This document shows, one piece after another, positions 1-7,097 of a stretch of DNA of 28,818 nt. Position 1 is the stretch's first letter, and each line of letters starts with the position of its first letter. The position numbers and the translations under genes were made by a program. The notes beneath the pieces were generated by a model. That model did not search any database and was not told where the DNA came from. It worked only from the letters and a program-made list of their open reading frames with translations. The DNA is from GCA-020356105 sp041602815. Lineage in GTDB: Bacteria; Pseudomonadota; Alphaproteobacteria; UBA8366; JADFVY01. The stretch is taken from positions 1 to 28,818 of the forward strand of contig JBFIFO010000030.1 of NCBI GenBank assembly GCA_041602815.1, in the 5' to 3' direction.

Positions 1-496
1 AATGAATGTGCGGCGGCCGCATCCAGAACGACGAGGCCGGATAGGCGCCGGGCATGATCGTGACGAACCGGTAGGCGCCGTCGGCATCGGCGACGAGCCG
101 CGCATAGCCCTGGAAGTTGGGGTCGAGCGGGCGCTGCCGCTGCCGGTCGCCGGGATGGTCGTAGCGGCCGTGGCGGTTGGCCTGCCATAGCTCAATGACG
201 CAGCCCGCGACCGGCCGGCAGCCGTTATCTAGAATGCGGCCGGTCACCTCGATGACGGTCCCCTCGGCCCGTCCCGTCGCGCCGGCGACCCGGGTCAGGT
301 CCCAGTCGGCCTCGCCGATGGCGGCCGGGTAGAACGGCCCCTCCGGCTGGCGCGGCGTCAGCAGGCATGCCGCACGGGCCAGCGGCCCGCCCGCCAGGAC
401 CGCCGCACCGGCCGCCATGCCGGCCAGCAGCCGGCGCCGCCTCGCATGCGGCAGCGCACGCGGTCGCTTCGAATTGCCGGTCTGTCGATCGGTCAC
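1..496 (-). CDS. Intradiol ring-cleavage dioxygenase (protocatechuate 3,4-dioxygenase-like), 3' end cut by window edge
   Basis: The reverse strand from a GTG at 496 reads through the left edge without a stop, giving about 165 residues of a non-heme iron(III) intradiol dioxygenase-like protein. Visible family marks are a QPEGPFYP segment after the leader, a G-x-V-x-E-V-T-G strand, the ELWQANRHGRYDH stretch carrying the first tyrosine ligand, a TIMPGAYP segment carrying the second, and a final HIH holding the two histidine ligands. These enzymes split catechol-type rings between the hydroxyls. The N-terminus has a run of arginines followed by LLAGMAAGAAVLAGG, like a Tat leader, so export is likely; exported members of this superfamily often have unknown substrates. 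The DUF1847 gene ends 43 bases upstream in the same direction. The GTG start has only a weak ribosome site, so the exact start is uncertain. Substrate cannot be named. Confidence 0.85.
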   Translation of the reverse strand, partial: MTDRQTGNSKRPRALPHARRRRLLAGMAAGAAVLAGGPLARAACLLTPRQPEGPFYPAAIGEADWDLTRVAGATGRAEGTVIEVTGRILDNGCRPVAGCVIELWQANRHGRYDHPGDRQRQRPLDPNFQGYARLVADADGAYRFVTIMPGAYPASSFWMRPPHIH

Positions 497-539
497 TGCG
501 TAATCCCTTTCTCGCCGATCCCGCCGCCCTGCACCGTGG

Positions 540-1277
540 TCACGCCTTGCGGCCCTGGCGCGGCAGCTTCGGCGGCTTGTCCGGGCGCTCGGGGCCCCAA
601 ATCCGGCTGTAATAGCTGTCGGCGAGAGCCAGCGCGCCAATCGGATTGTGGGCGAGCACCCGGTCCTTGGCGATCAGCGTCGTCGCCAGACCCTTGGAAA
701 ACCTGAAGAACTGGCTGTCGTGTCCGACGCACAGGCCGAGCACGACGTTCAGCTGGCAGCCGGCGCGGTTGAGCAGTTCTGCCTGGCCGACCGAGTTGCA
801 CAGCGATTCGTGCCCGCCGGGACGGATCTTCTCGTGATCTTTCAGGCCGATCTCCTCCTTGGGCACACCGCCCGTCTTGCAGGCGACCGACACGACTTCG
901 AGCCCGTGGCTCTCGAATACCCGGCTCAGGGTGTTGGCGTGGTCGACGAAGCTGATGCAGGAAGCGATGCCAAGCTTGGTGAAGCCCATTTTCTTTGCGA
1001 ATTCGACGATTTCCTCGACCCGCGTCCATTTGCAGTAGCCTTCCGACTCGACGCGCGCCGACTCGACGGCAACGCGGCGCCAGAACGGATCGTCGTAGCG
1101 CGCCAGCCCCTCGACGATGCCGTCGGCGTCCGTCTTGGTCGGGCAGTAGCCGGGGCCGCGCCGTTCCGCCTCGCCGTCACGGCAGGCACGCACCGTCGGC
1201 GGGCAGTAGGCGCAGCCCGGCTCGGTGTATTTCGCGGCCTGCGGATTCTTGCTGGCCGTCGGGTTGGACTTTGCCAT
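540..1277 (-). CDS. DUF1847 family cysteine-rich protein
   Basis: A 245-residue soluble protein with no signal peptide. The N-terminal third has a C-x2-C-x6-C-x12-C cluster (Cys22, 25, 32, 45) that looks like a metal site. Further cysteines at 82, 107, 133, 160, 174 and 183 include the family-typical GIASCISF, VACKTGG, CNSVGQAELLN and VVLGLCVGHDSQF segments. This layout matches DUF1847, a conserved family without a defined activity; metal or Fe-S binding is inference from the cysteines. The start at 1277 is chosen because GGGGAG stands 8 bases before it; an in-frame ATG six codons upstream (1295) lacks such a site. It is co-directional with the dioxygenase downstream, but nothing in the sequence links their functions. 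Confidence 0.85.
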   Translation of the reverse strand: MAKSNPTASKNPQAAKYTEPGCAYCPPTVRACRDGEAERRGPGYCPTKTDADGIVEGLARYDDPFWRRVAVESARVESEGYCKWTRVEEIVEFAKKMGFTKLGIASCISFVDHANTLSRVFESHGLEVVSVACKTGGVPKEEIGLKDHEKIRPGGHESLCNSVGQAELLNRAGCQLNVVLGLCVGHDSQFFRFSKGLATTLIAKDRVLAHNPIGALALADSYYSRIWGPERPDKPPKLPRQGRKA

Positions 1278-1374
1278 CGGCGGTCTCCCCGGCACGAACT
1301 CGAACGCTGGCCCGTATTATGCCACGTCGGCCCCTTCCAGAAAGCCGCCAAATTGCCGCCGCTGGTCGGCGCCA

Positions 1375-2346
1375 TCAGCAGCCGGCGACGCACTTGCCCT
1401 TGCCGTCGAACTCCATGGTCCGGCCGCTCAGCGGCAGGTGGGCCGGCACCTTGACCGCCTTGATGAAGGTATCGGTGCGGCTGCCGGGCACGACTTTGCC
1501 GCCTTCAGTGGCAACCTCGTTGGCGTGCGAGGGGATCACCGATGCCGGCTTGACCATCTCGTTGATCACGTGCGCCGCCTCGCGCGGGCCGGTGGTGAAG
1601 ACATCGCCGATATTTATGACGGCGAGATTCGCCCCGTAGTATTGCCGGACCACCAGGTCCTGTTCGGCGGTGATCCCGGTATCGCCCGACAGATACGCGA
1701 CGAGGCCGTTTGAGAACGACAGCACATAGCCGCTGGGCGGGCCGAGATAGGCGGTCAGGCCGCTGTCCTGGAGCGCCTCGGCATGTTCCTTGTGCTCGAT
1801 GAAGGCCGGGCTCAGGCCGTTCGAATGGACCGCCGGCACCGTCGCGATGGTAACCCCGCCGACCCGGCGGGATGCACCGTAGCGCGCCAGTTCCACGAGT
1901 TTCGGATCGCCGCCGATGGCCTTCACCTTGGCCGAGAAGAAGCTCGCCATCTCGGCGCCGACGATGAACTTCGCCCCCTTGCCGACGACGATCTTCACCG
2001 AATTCGAGCTCGGCGTCGCGGCGACGGAGAAATCCGGACTGCCGCATTCGCCCGCGTTCGCCTGGGCAATGTGACGGTCGCCCAGATGGTCGCCGTGGAC
2101 ATGCGACAAAAGGACGGCATCGATCCGGCCGAGCCGCGCGTCCCCGGGGCCGGCGACCGTCCGGCCCGCATCGTAGAGAATCCGCGTGCCGTCGGGGTCC
2201 TCGAACACCATCGCGCGGTCGAGACGACAGAACTCGCCGTCATGGCTGCCGAGCGGCGTGACCTTGACCGTCTGGGCCGCTGCCGGCGCAGCGGCGAGCG
2301 CGACGCTGAGCAGCAGCCCCGCAAACACGACATGATTTCCACGCAT
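1375..2346 (-). CDS. Exported metallo-beta-lactamase-fold hydrolase
   Basis: A 323-residue protein of the MBL superfamily, in the UlaG/L-ascorbate-lactonase-like part judging by layout. It opens with a Sec-type signal peptide (hydrophobic VVFAGLLLSVALAAA, then APAAAQ). The metal-binding motif SHVHGDH at residues 81-87 supplies His82, His84, Asp86 and His87. His174 (PAVHSNG), Asp222 (LSGDTG) and His274 (IPSHANE) are the expected remaining ligands, so the enzyme should be active with two metal ions. The start at 2346 is preceded by GGGAGGAG five bases upstream and gives a clean signal peptide; an upstream in-frame ATG (2424) would bury it. It is divergent from the universal stress protein gene. 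Substrate is unknown; a periplasmic lactonase or similar hydrolase is possible. Confidence 0.88.
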   Translation of the reverse strand: MRGNHVVFAGLLLSVALAAAPAAAQTVKVTPLGSHDGEFCRLDRAMVFEDPDGTRILYDAGRTVAGPGDARLGRIDAVLLSHVHGDHLGDRHIAQANAGECGSPDFSVAATPSSNSVKIVVGKGAKFIVGAEMASFFSAKVKAIGGDPKLVELARYGASRRVGGVTIATVPAVHSNGLSPAFIEHKEHAEALQDSGLTAYLGPPSGYVLSFSNGLVAYLSGDTGITAEQDLVVRQYYGANLAVINIGDVFTTGPREAAHVINEMVKPASVIPSHANEVATEGGKVVPGSRTDTFIKAVKVPAHLPLSGRTMEFDGKGKCVAGC

Positions 2347-2458
2347 GAACTCCTCCCGATCCGCAAACAATGTTGACTGGCGGCCGGCCGACGGCTCGCC
2401 GCACCGCATGATCGCAGGTTGCAAATCTGCGTCAAGTGCGTTCGCAGGGCAAAAACGC

Positions 2459-2483
2459 TACCGTTAGCGGCCCGTCAACGGTA
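2459..2483. repeat. Inverted repeat in the divergent MBL / stress-protein intergenic region
   Basis: TACCGTT (2459-2465) and AACGGTA (2477-2483) form perfect 7-base arms separated by 11 bases. It lies between two divergent genes, 113 bases before one start and 123 before the other, so an operator for a dimeric regulator is the natural reading. A T-run follows the hairpin on the minus strand, but no gene ends there, so a terminator is less likely. The regulator is unknown. Confidence 0.4.
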
Positions 2484-2605
2484 CTATTCGAAAAAACCGG
2501 ATTAGGAATAGGGTTTTGCCGGCGGCCCGTTGGTGCGATGGCCGGCAAAACGAAAATTCCCGGCGGGTTCGGCTTTTTGGGTGCGTCGCTCAGGAGGATG
2601 CCGTC

Positions 2606-3049
2606 GTGGAAAAGATCAGGAACGTTCTCGTCGCCGTCGATCTGCACAAGGGGTCCAAGGAGGTCGCCGCCGCGGCGGCCGGATTCGCCGAGGCGTTCTC
2701 GGCCAAGCTTTATCTTCTCCATGTCGAGCGGGCCAATCCGACGATCATCGGCGACCCGGACGTGCCGGACGAACGCGACGTCGTGGCGAGTGAGATCCGC
2801 ACGACCCACAAGGAACTGCAGGAACTGCGTGACGAGGTGACCCCGCCGGGCGTCGAGGCGGTGGCCCTGCAGGTCCAGGGACGGACGGTCGAGAAGATCA
2901 TCGCCGAGGCGGCCAGGCTCGATATCGATCTGATCGTCATCGGCTTTCACCGGGACTGGCTGCACCACTTCTTCGCCGGGGACGTGACCAAAAGCGTGCT
3001 CAACCACGCGGCCTGCCCCGTGATGGTCGTGCCGCCGCCGACCAGCTAG
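2606..3049 (+). CDS. Universal stress protein (UspA family)
   Basis: A 147-residue single-domain cytoplasmic Usp. It shows the N-terminal KIRNVLVAVDLHKGSKE strand-loop with the conserved Asp12, the LYLLHVE strand, and the C-terminal VLNHAACPVMVVPPP tail typical of the fold. The nucleotide-loop motif, normally G-x2-G-x9-G-(S/T), is altered: it reads G113-F-H-R116, then eight residues, then G125-D126. ATP binding as in MJ0577-type members is therefore doubtful, and it may belong to the non-ATP-binding class. The GTG start at 2606 is chosen because AGGAGG stands eight bases before it and the Usp fold begins immediately; the nearby ATG at 2598 is out of frame. Confidence 0.88.
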   Translation: MEKIRNVLVAVDLHKGSKEVAAAAAGFAEAFSAKLYLLHVERANPTIIGDPDVPDERDVVASEIRTTHKELQELRDEVTPPGVEAVALQVQGRTVEKIIAEAARLDIDLIVIGFHRDWLHHFFAGDVTKSVLNHAACPVMVVPPPTS

Positions 3050-3052
3050 AAT

Positions 3053-3073
3053 CGCCGGCCCGGCTAGCCGGCG
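3053..3073. terminator. Hairpin between two convergent stop codons
   Basis: CGCCGGC and GCCGGCG form a perfect 7-base GC stem with a 7-base loop. It starts 4 bases after the Usp stop and ends directly before the stop codon of the convergent wall hydrolase. Position suggests a bidirectional termination hairpin. There is no T-run, so intrinsic termination is unproven. Confidence 0.4.
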
Positions 3074-3661
3074 TCAGGCGCCGGGGTCGATGCGTTCCGG
3101 CTTGTCCCGATAGAAGATGTGGTTGCCGATCTTGCGGCTTTTCTGGAACTGGCCGCGCCAGTAGGCGCGCACGTGAGTCGCGTGGTACCACAGGGCGCCG
3201 CCGGTCGGATCCGCGACCTCGCCGCGGTAGACGGACCGGGCGACGTCCTTGGCGATCTCCCATTCCCCCATGTGAGTCGGCTCGTCGCTCAGCCGGTCGC
3301 ACCACCAGCTGAACTGGCAGTCGTGGCTCTCCTTGCCGCCCTCGCGCACGACGTCGCAGATATACCGGGGAAAGCGCGGGTCGGCGGCGCGGTTCATCAC
3401 GACGTGGGCGACCGCGACCTGGCCCTCGTGGGTTTCGCCGCGCGCCTCGAAATAGATGTTGAGGGCGAGGCACTCCAGCTCCTCCGCCATCGTCCGCTGT
3501 ACCGACACCGCCACGGCAGCGCCGGCAAGCGCGGCAACGGCGCCGGCCGACAGCAGGACGCGCCGGCTGTAAAGCCGGTGCAGCAGCATGACCCGCTCGA
3601 ATTCCGTCTCCGGTGAGCGGCGCAGCAGCAGGGACAGATGATAGAGAACGGGGATGCGCAT
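3074..3661 (-). CDS. Cell wall hydrolase, SleB-like (Hydrolase_2), membrane anchored
   Basis: A 195-residue protein with a short cytoplasmic N-terminus, one hydrophobic segment (residues about 35-53, rich in Ala/Val) and an SleB-type catalytic domain from about residue 62. The domain shows LALNIYFEARGE with the probable catalytic Glu72, VAVAHVVMNR, CQFSWWCD, and GGALWYHATHV, then a C-terminal NHIFYRDK segment. SleB relatives act on the glycan strands of peptidoglycan (lytic transglycosylase or amidase-like cortex hydrolases); in non-sporulating proteobacteria they probably serve wall remodelling. The membrane segment suggests periplasmic display. The neighbouring upstream gene is a paralogue in the same orientation, 67 bases away. 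The start at 3661 is preceded by an AGGA-rich stretch. Confidence 0.88.
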   Translation of the reverse strand: MRIPVLYHLSLLLRRSPETEFERVMLLHRLYSRRVLLSAGAVAALAGAAVAVSVQRTMAEELECLALNIYFEARGETHEGQVAVAHVVMNRAADPRFPRYICDVVREGGKESHDCQFSWWCDRLSDEPTHMGEWEIAKDVARSVYRGEVADPTGGALWYHATHVRAYWRGQFQKSRKIGNHIFYRDKPERIDPGA

Positions 3662-3728
3662 TCCTGGTCCTTCTCCGATCCCAAAGAGCGTGCACCGCAA
3701 AAGTGAAAAAATGCTGTACGCCGGGCAC

Positions 3729-4298
3729 TTAAGGGTCGGAGCCACGGTCTTCCGGCGCCCCGGGATGCCCCGGATCGTGGTAGAAGATGTGCCGGCCGAT
3801 CCGGGGCCCCTGGCGCAGCGCGTGGCGCCAGTCGGGATCGACGTAGTCGGCGTGGTACCACAGCGCGCCACCGGTTGGATCCGGCGCATGGCCGCGGTAC
3901 ACCTGCTGCGCCAGTGCCAGCGCATCGCGCCAGTGGGCGCCGCGCTGCGGCCGGTTCGGGCTTCCATCGCAGTACCAGCTGAACTGGCACAGCGCGCCGG
4001 CGTCGGGAAAGCCCTCGGCGATCACCCGGCAAGGCGTGTCCGGCCAGCGTTCGTCGGCGACCCGGTTCAGCACCACATGGGCCACGGCGCGGCGGCCCTC
4101 CTCCGGCTCCTGTCGGGCCTCGAAGTAGATGTTGCGGGCGAGGCAGTCGATCTCGCGCTGCAGCGCGCCCTGGCCGCCCACCGCAAGCAGCAGGGCCAGC
4201 GCGGCGATCGCACCGGAAAGGGCGGAGCGGGCCCGCCGCAGCCGGGTCGCCCATCTGCGCCGCGGCCGACGGAGGACAGATAGGATGGTGTCGGGCAT
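3729..4298 (-). CDS. Cell wall hydrolase, SleB-like, paralogue of the downstream gene
   Basis: A 189-residue protein with a very basic N-terminus (about ten Arg in the first 25 residues), a hydrophobic segment at about 29-42, and one SleB-type domain. It carries CLARNIYFEAR with the probable catalytic Glu60, RAVAHVVLNRVADERW, CQFSWYCDG, GGALWYHADYV and RHIFYHDP. It shares these motifs in the same order and spacing with the gene 67 bases downstream, so the two are tandem duplicates that have since diverged, especially in the N-terminal anchor and tail. Role as for its partner: periplasmic peptidoglycan cleavage, inferred from family. The start at 4298 has a GGGGA-type ribosome site. Confidence 0.88.
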   Translation of the reverse strand: MPDTILSVLRRPRRRWATRLRRARSALSGAIAALALLLAVGGQGALQREIDCLARNIYFEARQEPEEGRRAVAHVVLNRVADERWPDTPCRVIAEGFPDAGALCQFSWYCDGSPNRPQRGAHWRDALALAQQVYRGHAPDPTGGALWYHADYVDPDWRHALRQGPRIGRHIFYHDPGHPGAPEDRGSDP

Positions 4299-4353
4299 GC
4301 CCGTTCTTTCCCCGTCGCCATTCGCGTTGCGGTGGAAGGACGGGGGCGCCCGC

Positions 4354-4635
4354 CTAACCGATCGAATGCACGAGCGCCTGCACCGGCAGCCAGATGGCGA
4401 CCGAGCCGGCCAGGACCGCCGCGGCCGTGAGCACGGTGCGCCACCGGATCGTGGCCGCCCGCACGGCCAGGTTCAGGCCGTACAGGCCGAGGCCGGCGCT
4501 GAGCGCGACGACCGGCAGAATCATGGGGCCGGCCGCCCACGCTCCCCATCCTTCCAGCCCACTCATGTACTTTAGAACCAGGGCGAAAAGCAGGAGCGGC
4601 ACGGGCGAAATCAGGACATAGACGCGGTCAATCAT
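4354..4635 (-). CDS. Small polytopic membrane protein, unknown function
   Basis: A 93-residue protein with three hydrophobic stretches: residues about 6-23 (YVLISPVPLLLFALVL), 35-60 (GPMILPVVALSAGLGLYGL), and 68-90 (VLTAAAVLAGSVAIWLPV). I do not recognise a family. The start at 4635 has GGGGA about 5 bases upstream. It lies upstream of, and in the same direction as, the two SleB-like hydrolases, and is divergent from the DUF2157 gene. A gap of about 55 bases to the next gene allows co-transcription, but no functional link is visible. Confidence 0.6.
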   Translation of the reverse strand: MIDRVYVLISPVPLLLFALVLKYMSGLEGWGAWAAGPMILPVVALSAGLGLYGLNLAVRAATIRWRTVLTAAAVLAGSVAIWLPVQALVHSIG

Positions 4636-4805
4636 GGCGTCCCCGGGTTATTTGGCGCCGCTCGGGCGACCGTGCGGCCGCCGGTAACAATTCCGAAACC
4701 GATTGTGCGCATGCTTGTCGATAACCGCGCGGACCGGAAATGCCAAGCGCTTCGCTTTGCAGGCCGGATGCGGCACGCTCTTGGCAGCGACAAAGGATCA
4801 CAACC

Positions 4806-6194
4806 ATGTGGGATCGCGCTTTCGTCAACCGGCTGCGCAAGGAGGTGCCGGACTGGGCCGCCAAGGGCTGGCTTTCGCCGGCTGGCGCGTCCGCAATCGT
4901 GGAGGACGCCGAGGCGCGGCTGGCGCAGGGATCGAACGTCGTTCCCGTGGCACTTGCGGTGACCGGTGCGCTGACTCTGGGCGCCGGCATCATCCTGTTC
5001 TTCGCCGCCAACTGGTCGGAGATGACCAAGCTCGCCAAGCTCGCGGTCCTGCTGGGCGCCATGTGGGGCGCCTACGCGATCGCCGGCCGTGGCCTGTCCG
5101 GCGCGGCGCGAGCCAGCGCGGCGATCGGCCACGCCATGCTGCTGCTCGGCGTCATCCTGTTCGGCGCCAACATCCATCTGATCGCCCAGATCTACCATAT
5201 CGACGCCCATTACCCGAACGGCGTGCTGATGTGGACGCTCGGCGCGCTGGCGCTGGTGTGGCTGGTGCCGTCGCAGCCGGTTGCCGTCGTCGGGCTCGCG
5301 CTTGCGACCCTGTGGAGCGGCATGGAGATCCTCGACTTCGGCCAGCACCCGCACTGGCCGTTCCTCGCCGTCTGGGCGTTGTATGCGGCCGCGACCCTGT
5401 ACCATGGCTGGAGATGGGCCGCCGGTGCGGCCGTCGTCGCGCTCGGCGTCTGGTGCTTCCTGATCCTTGTCGAGTGGCCTTACCTCGGCCGCGGGGCGGA
5501 GCTGTGGCCGCTGCAGGTCTTCGTGCTGCTCGGGGCGGTGCTGCACCTTTCCGGGGTCGCGATGCAGGATGCGCCGCGCCTCGCCGGGCTTTCCGCCGTG
5601 ATCCGCCGCACCGCGCTGATCGTAGCCCTTCTCGTCGCCCATTTCTTTGTCTATGTCGGGGTGCACGGCCTGCCCTGGTATGGCTGGAACCTCCGCAATT
5701 TCGAGGCCGACGCCTGGGCGCGCACGGCCGCGCCCGGCGCCGGCATGATCACCCTCATCGCCGTCTTCGGCCTCGCGGTGCTCGGTCTCGCCGCCGACCG
5801 CTACCGCCGCATCCCCGCCCCGCGCGCCCGGCGCGATACGGTCGGCCTCGCGCTGGCCGTGCTCGCCGTCGCCGTGCTCCTGGTGAACCCGCTGATGCCG
5901 GGCCGCTACGCCGACGCCATCGCCATGTACGTCGCGATCAACGGCGCCGCCTTCGCCATCCTGGTCTGGATGGTGGCCGACGGCTACCGCAGCGGTGAGC
6001 GGTTCCAGGTCTACTGCGCCTTCGTTGCCTACGGGGCCGGCCTGGTCGCCGTCTATTTCATGGAGTTCTTCTCGCTGATGAGCCGGTCGCTGTTCGTGAT
6101 GGGCGGCGGTGCGGTGCTGATCGGCGGCGTCTACATGCTGGAGCGCCGGCGCCGCGAGGCGGGCGCAGCAGCGGCGGGAGGCGCGGCGCCATGA
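4806..6194 (+). CDS. DUF2157 domain polytopic membrane protein
   Basis: A 462-residue protein. A soluble N-terminal segment of about 45 residues contains the family-typical pattern of a charged helix followed by KGWLSPAGASAIVEDAE. About twelve hydrophobic segments follow, starting with VALAVTGALTLGAGIILFFAANW, the sequence by which DUF2157 is usually recognised. The biochemical function of the family is unknown. The chosen ATG has AAGGA eight bases upstream; longer in-frame starts lack one. Its last codons overlap the next gene (ATGA at 6191-6194), indicating translational coupling with the GDYXXLXY protein, a pairing common in proteobacteria. Confidence 0.88.
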   Translation: MWDRAFVNRLRKEVPDWAAKGWLSPAGASAIVEDAEARLAQGSNVVPVALAVTGALTLGAGIILFFAANWSEMTKLAKLAVLLGAMWGAYAIAGRGLSGAARASAAIGHAMLLLGVILFGANIHLIAQIYHIDAHYPNGVLMWTLGALALVWLVPSQPVAVVGLALATLWSGMEILDFGQHPHWPFLAVWALYAAATLYHGWRWAAGAAVVALGVWCFLILVEWPYLGRGAELWPLQVFVLLGAVLHLSGVAMQDAPRLAGLSAVIRRTALIVALLVAHFFVYVGVHGLPWYGWNLRNFEADAWARTAAPGAGMITLIAVFGLAVLGLAADRYRRIPAPRARRDTVGLALAVLAVAVLLVNPLMPGRYADAIAMYVAINGAAFAILVWMVADGYRSGERFQVYCAFVAYGAGLVAVYFMEFFSLMSRSLFVMGGGAVLIGGVYMLERRRREAGAAAAGGAAP

Positions 6195-6757
6195 AATCGT
6201 ACCGGGTCATCCTGCTCGGCCTCGTCGTCGTGCTGCAGACCGCGGCGCTTGTCGGCATGGTGGCGATCAAACAACGCACCCTGATCACCGGCACGCCGGT
6301 CCTGCTGGAGACCCGGCCGGTCGACCCGCGCTCGCTGTTCCGCGGCGATTACGTGGTGCTCAACTACGCGATCAGCAGTCTGGATTACGGCGTGCTCGCC
6401 GGCGACGACTCATTCGAACGACACGATGACGTCTTCGTGGTGCTGCGGCGCGGCGAGACGTATTGGGAGCCTGTGTCCATCCACCGTGACATGCCGGCAC
6501 ATGACTCCGGCACGGTCGTGATTCGCGGCAAGGTCCAGTATTCCGGCGTGTGGATCGGCGGCGAGAACCGCGACGGCATCAATGTCCGCTACGGTATCGA
6601 GAGTTATTTCGTGCCCGAGGGTGAGGGCCGCGAGATCGAACTGCCGCGCAACGACGGCAAGGTGGCGATCCTGGTGGCGATCGACGACCGTGGCGACGCC
6701 GCCATCAAGGCGGTGCTCATCGACGGCGTCGTGCGCTACCAGGAGCAGCTGTTCTGA
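6191..6757 (+). CDS. GDYXXLXY domain protein
   Basis: A 188-residue protein with an N-terminal membrane segment (residues about 5-26, VILLGLVVVLQTAALVGMVAI) and a periplasmic domain. The domain contains the defining motif GDYVVLNY at residues 52-59, preceded by TRPVDPRSLFRG. Its start ATG overlaps the stop of the DUF2157 gene, so the two are translated together and probably form one membrane complex. DUF2157-GDYXXLXY pairs are a known gene arrangement without an assigned activity. The short C-terminus ends soon after a predicted beta strand (KAVLIDGVVRY). Confidence 0.9.
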   Translation: MKSYRVILLGLVVVLQTAALVGMVAIKQRTLITGTPVLLETRPVDPRSLFRGDYVVLNYAISSLDYGVLAGDDSFERHDDVFVVLRRGETYWEPVSIHRDMPAHDSGTVVIRGKVQYSGVWIGGENRDGINVRYGIESYFVPEGEGREIELPRNDGKVAILVAIDDRGDAAIKAVLIDGVVRYQEQLF

Positions 6758-6776
6758 GCGGGATGTCTTACCGCGC

Positions 6777-6805
6777 TTGACCTTTGCCGGGCAGGACAGT
6801 AAATG
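6777..6805 (+). promoter_or_regulatory. Probable promoter of tRNA-Glu
   Basis: TTGACC at 6777-6782 matches five of six -35 bases. A 17-base spacer leads to TAAATG at 6800-6805 as a weak -10. Transcription would begin about 6 bases before the mature tRNA. The upstream gene ends at 6757, so the tRNA may also be read from it. Confidence 0.4.
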
Positions 6806-6817
6806 ATCGCGCGCGAC

Positions 6818-6893
6818 GACCCCATCGTCTAGAGGCCTAGGACACCGGCCTTTCACGCCGGCAACACGGGTTCGAATCCCGTTGGGGTCGCCA
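6818..6893 (+). tRNA. tRNA-Glu (TTC anticodon)
   Basis: A 76-base cloverleaf including an encoded CCA. The acceptor stem is GACCCCA with TGGGGTC, the discriminator base is G (6890) and CCA sits at 6891-6893. The anticodon arm CCGGC-CTTTCAC-GCCGG places TTC in the loop (glutamate). The T arm CACGG-GTTCGAATC-CCGT has the conserved TTCGAAT. Six T residues follow directly at 6894-6899 and may aid termination. Confidence 0.97.
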
Positions 6894-7052
6894 TTTTTTG
6901 GCCGAAATGTCGCGCATTTCGCCGGGGCGCGCCTCAGGCCCGTTCGTCAATATCCGGCGCCTCCACCCTGCCGTAAGGACATCAGCGTCAGCTTGCCGAG
7001 GATCTTGCGCTCGGAACCGCGCAGCGCCATCTTCCCGTCGGCGCTACCTACG

Positions 7053-7084
7053 ACAAAAAAGAAGCCGCCGGGTGAACGGCGGCT
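7053..7084 (-). terminator. Rho-independent terminator of the LamG / eight-cysteine gene
   Basis: On the minus strand AGCCGCCG, a 6-base loop and CGGCGGCT form a perfect 8-base GC stem (7063-7084). It is followed by TC and a run of six T. It lies 13 bases after the stop codon of the gene ending at 7098. Confidence 0.85.
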
Positions 7085-7097
7085 GCAACGTCCCACG

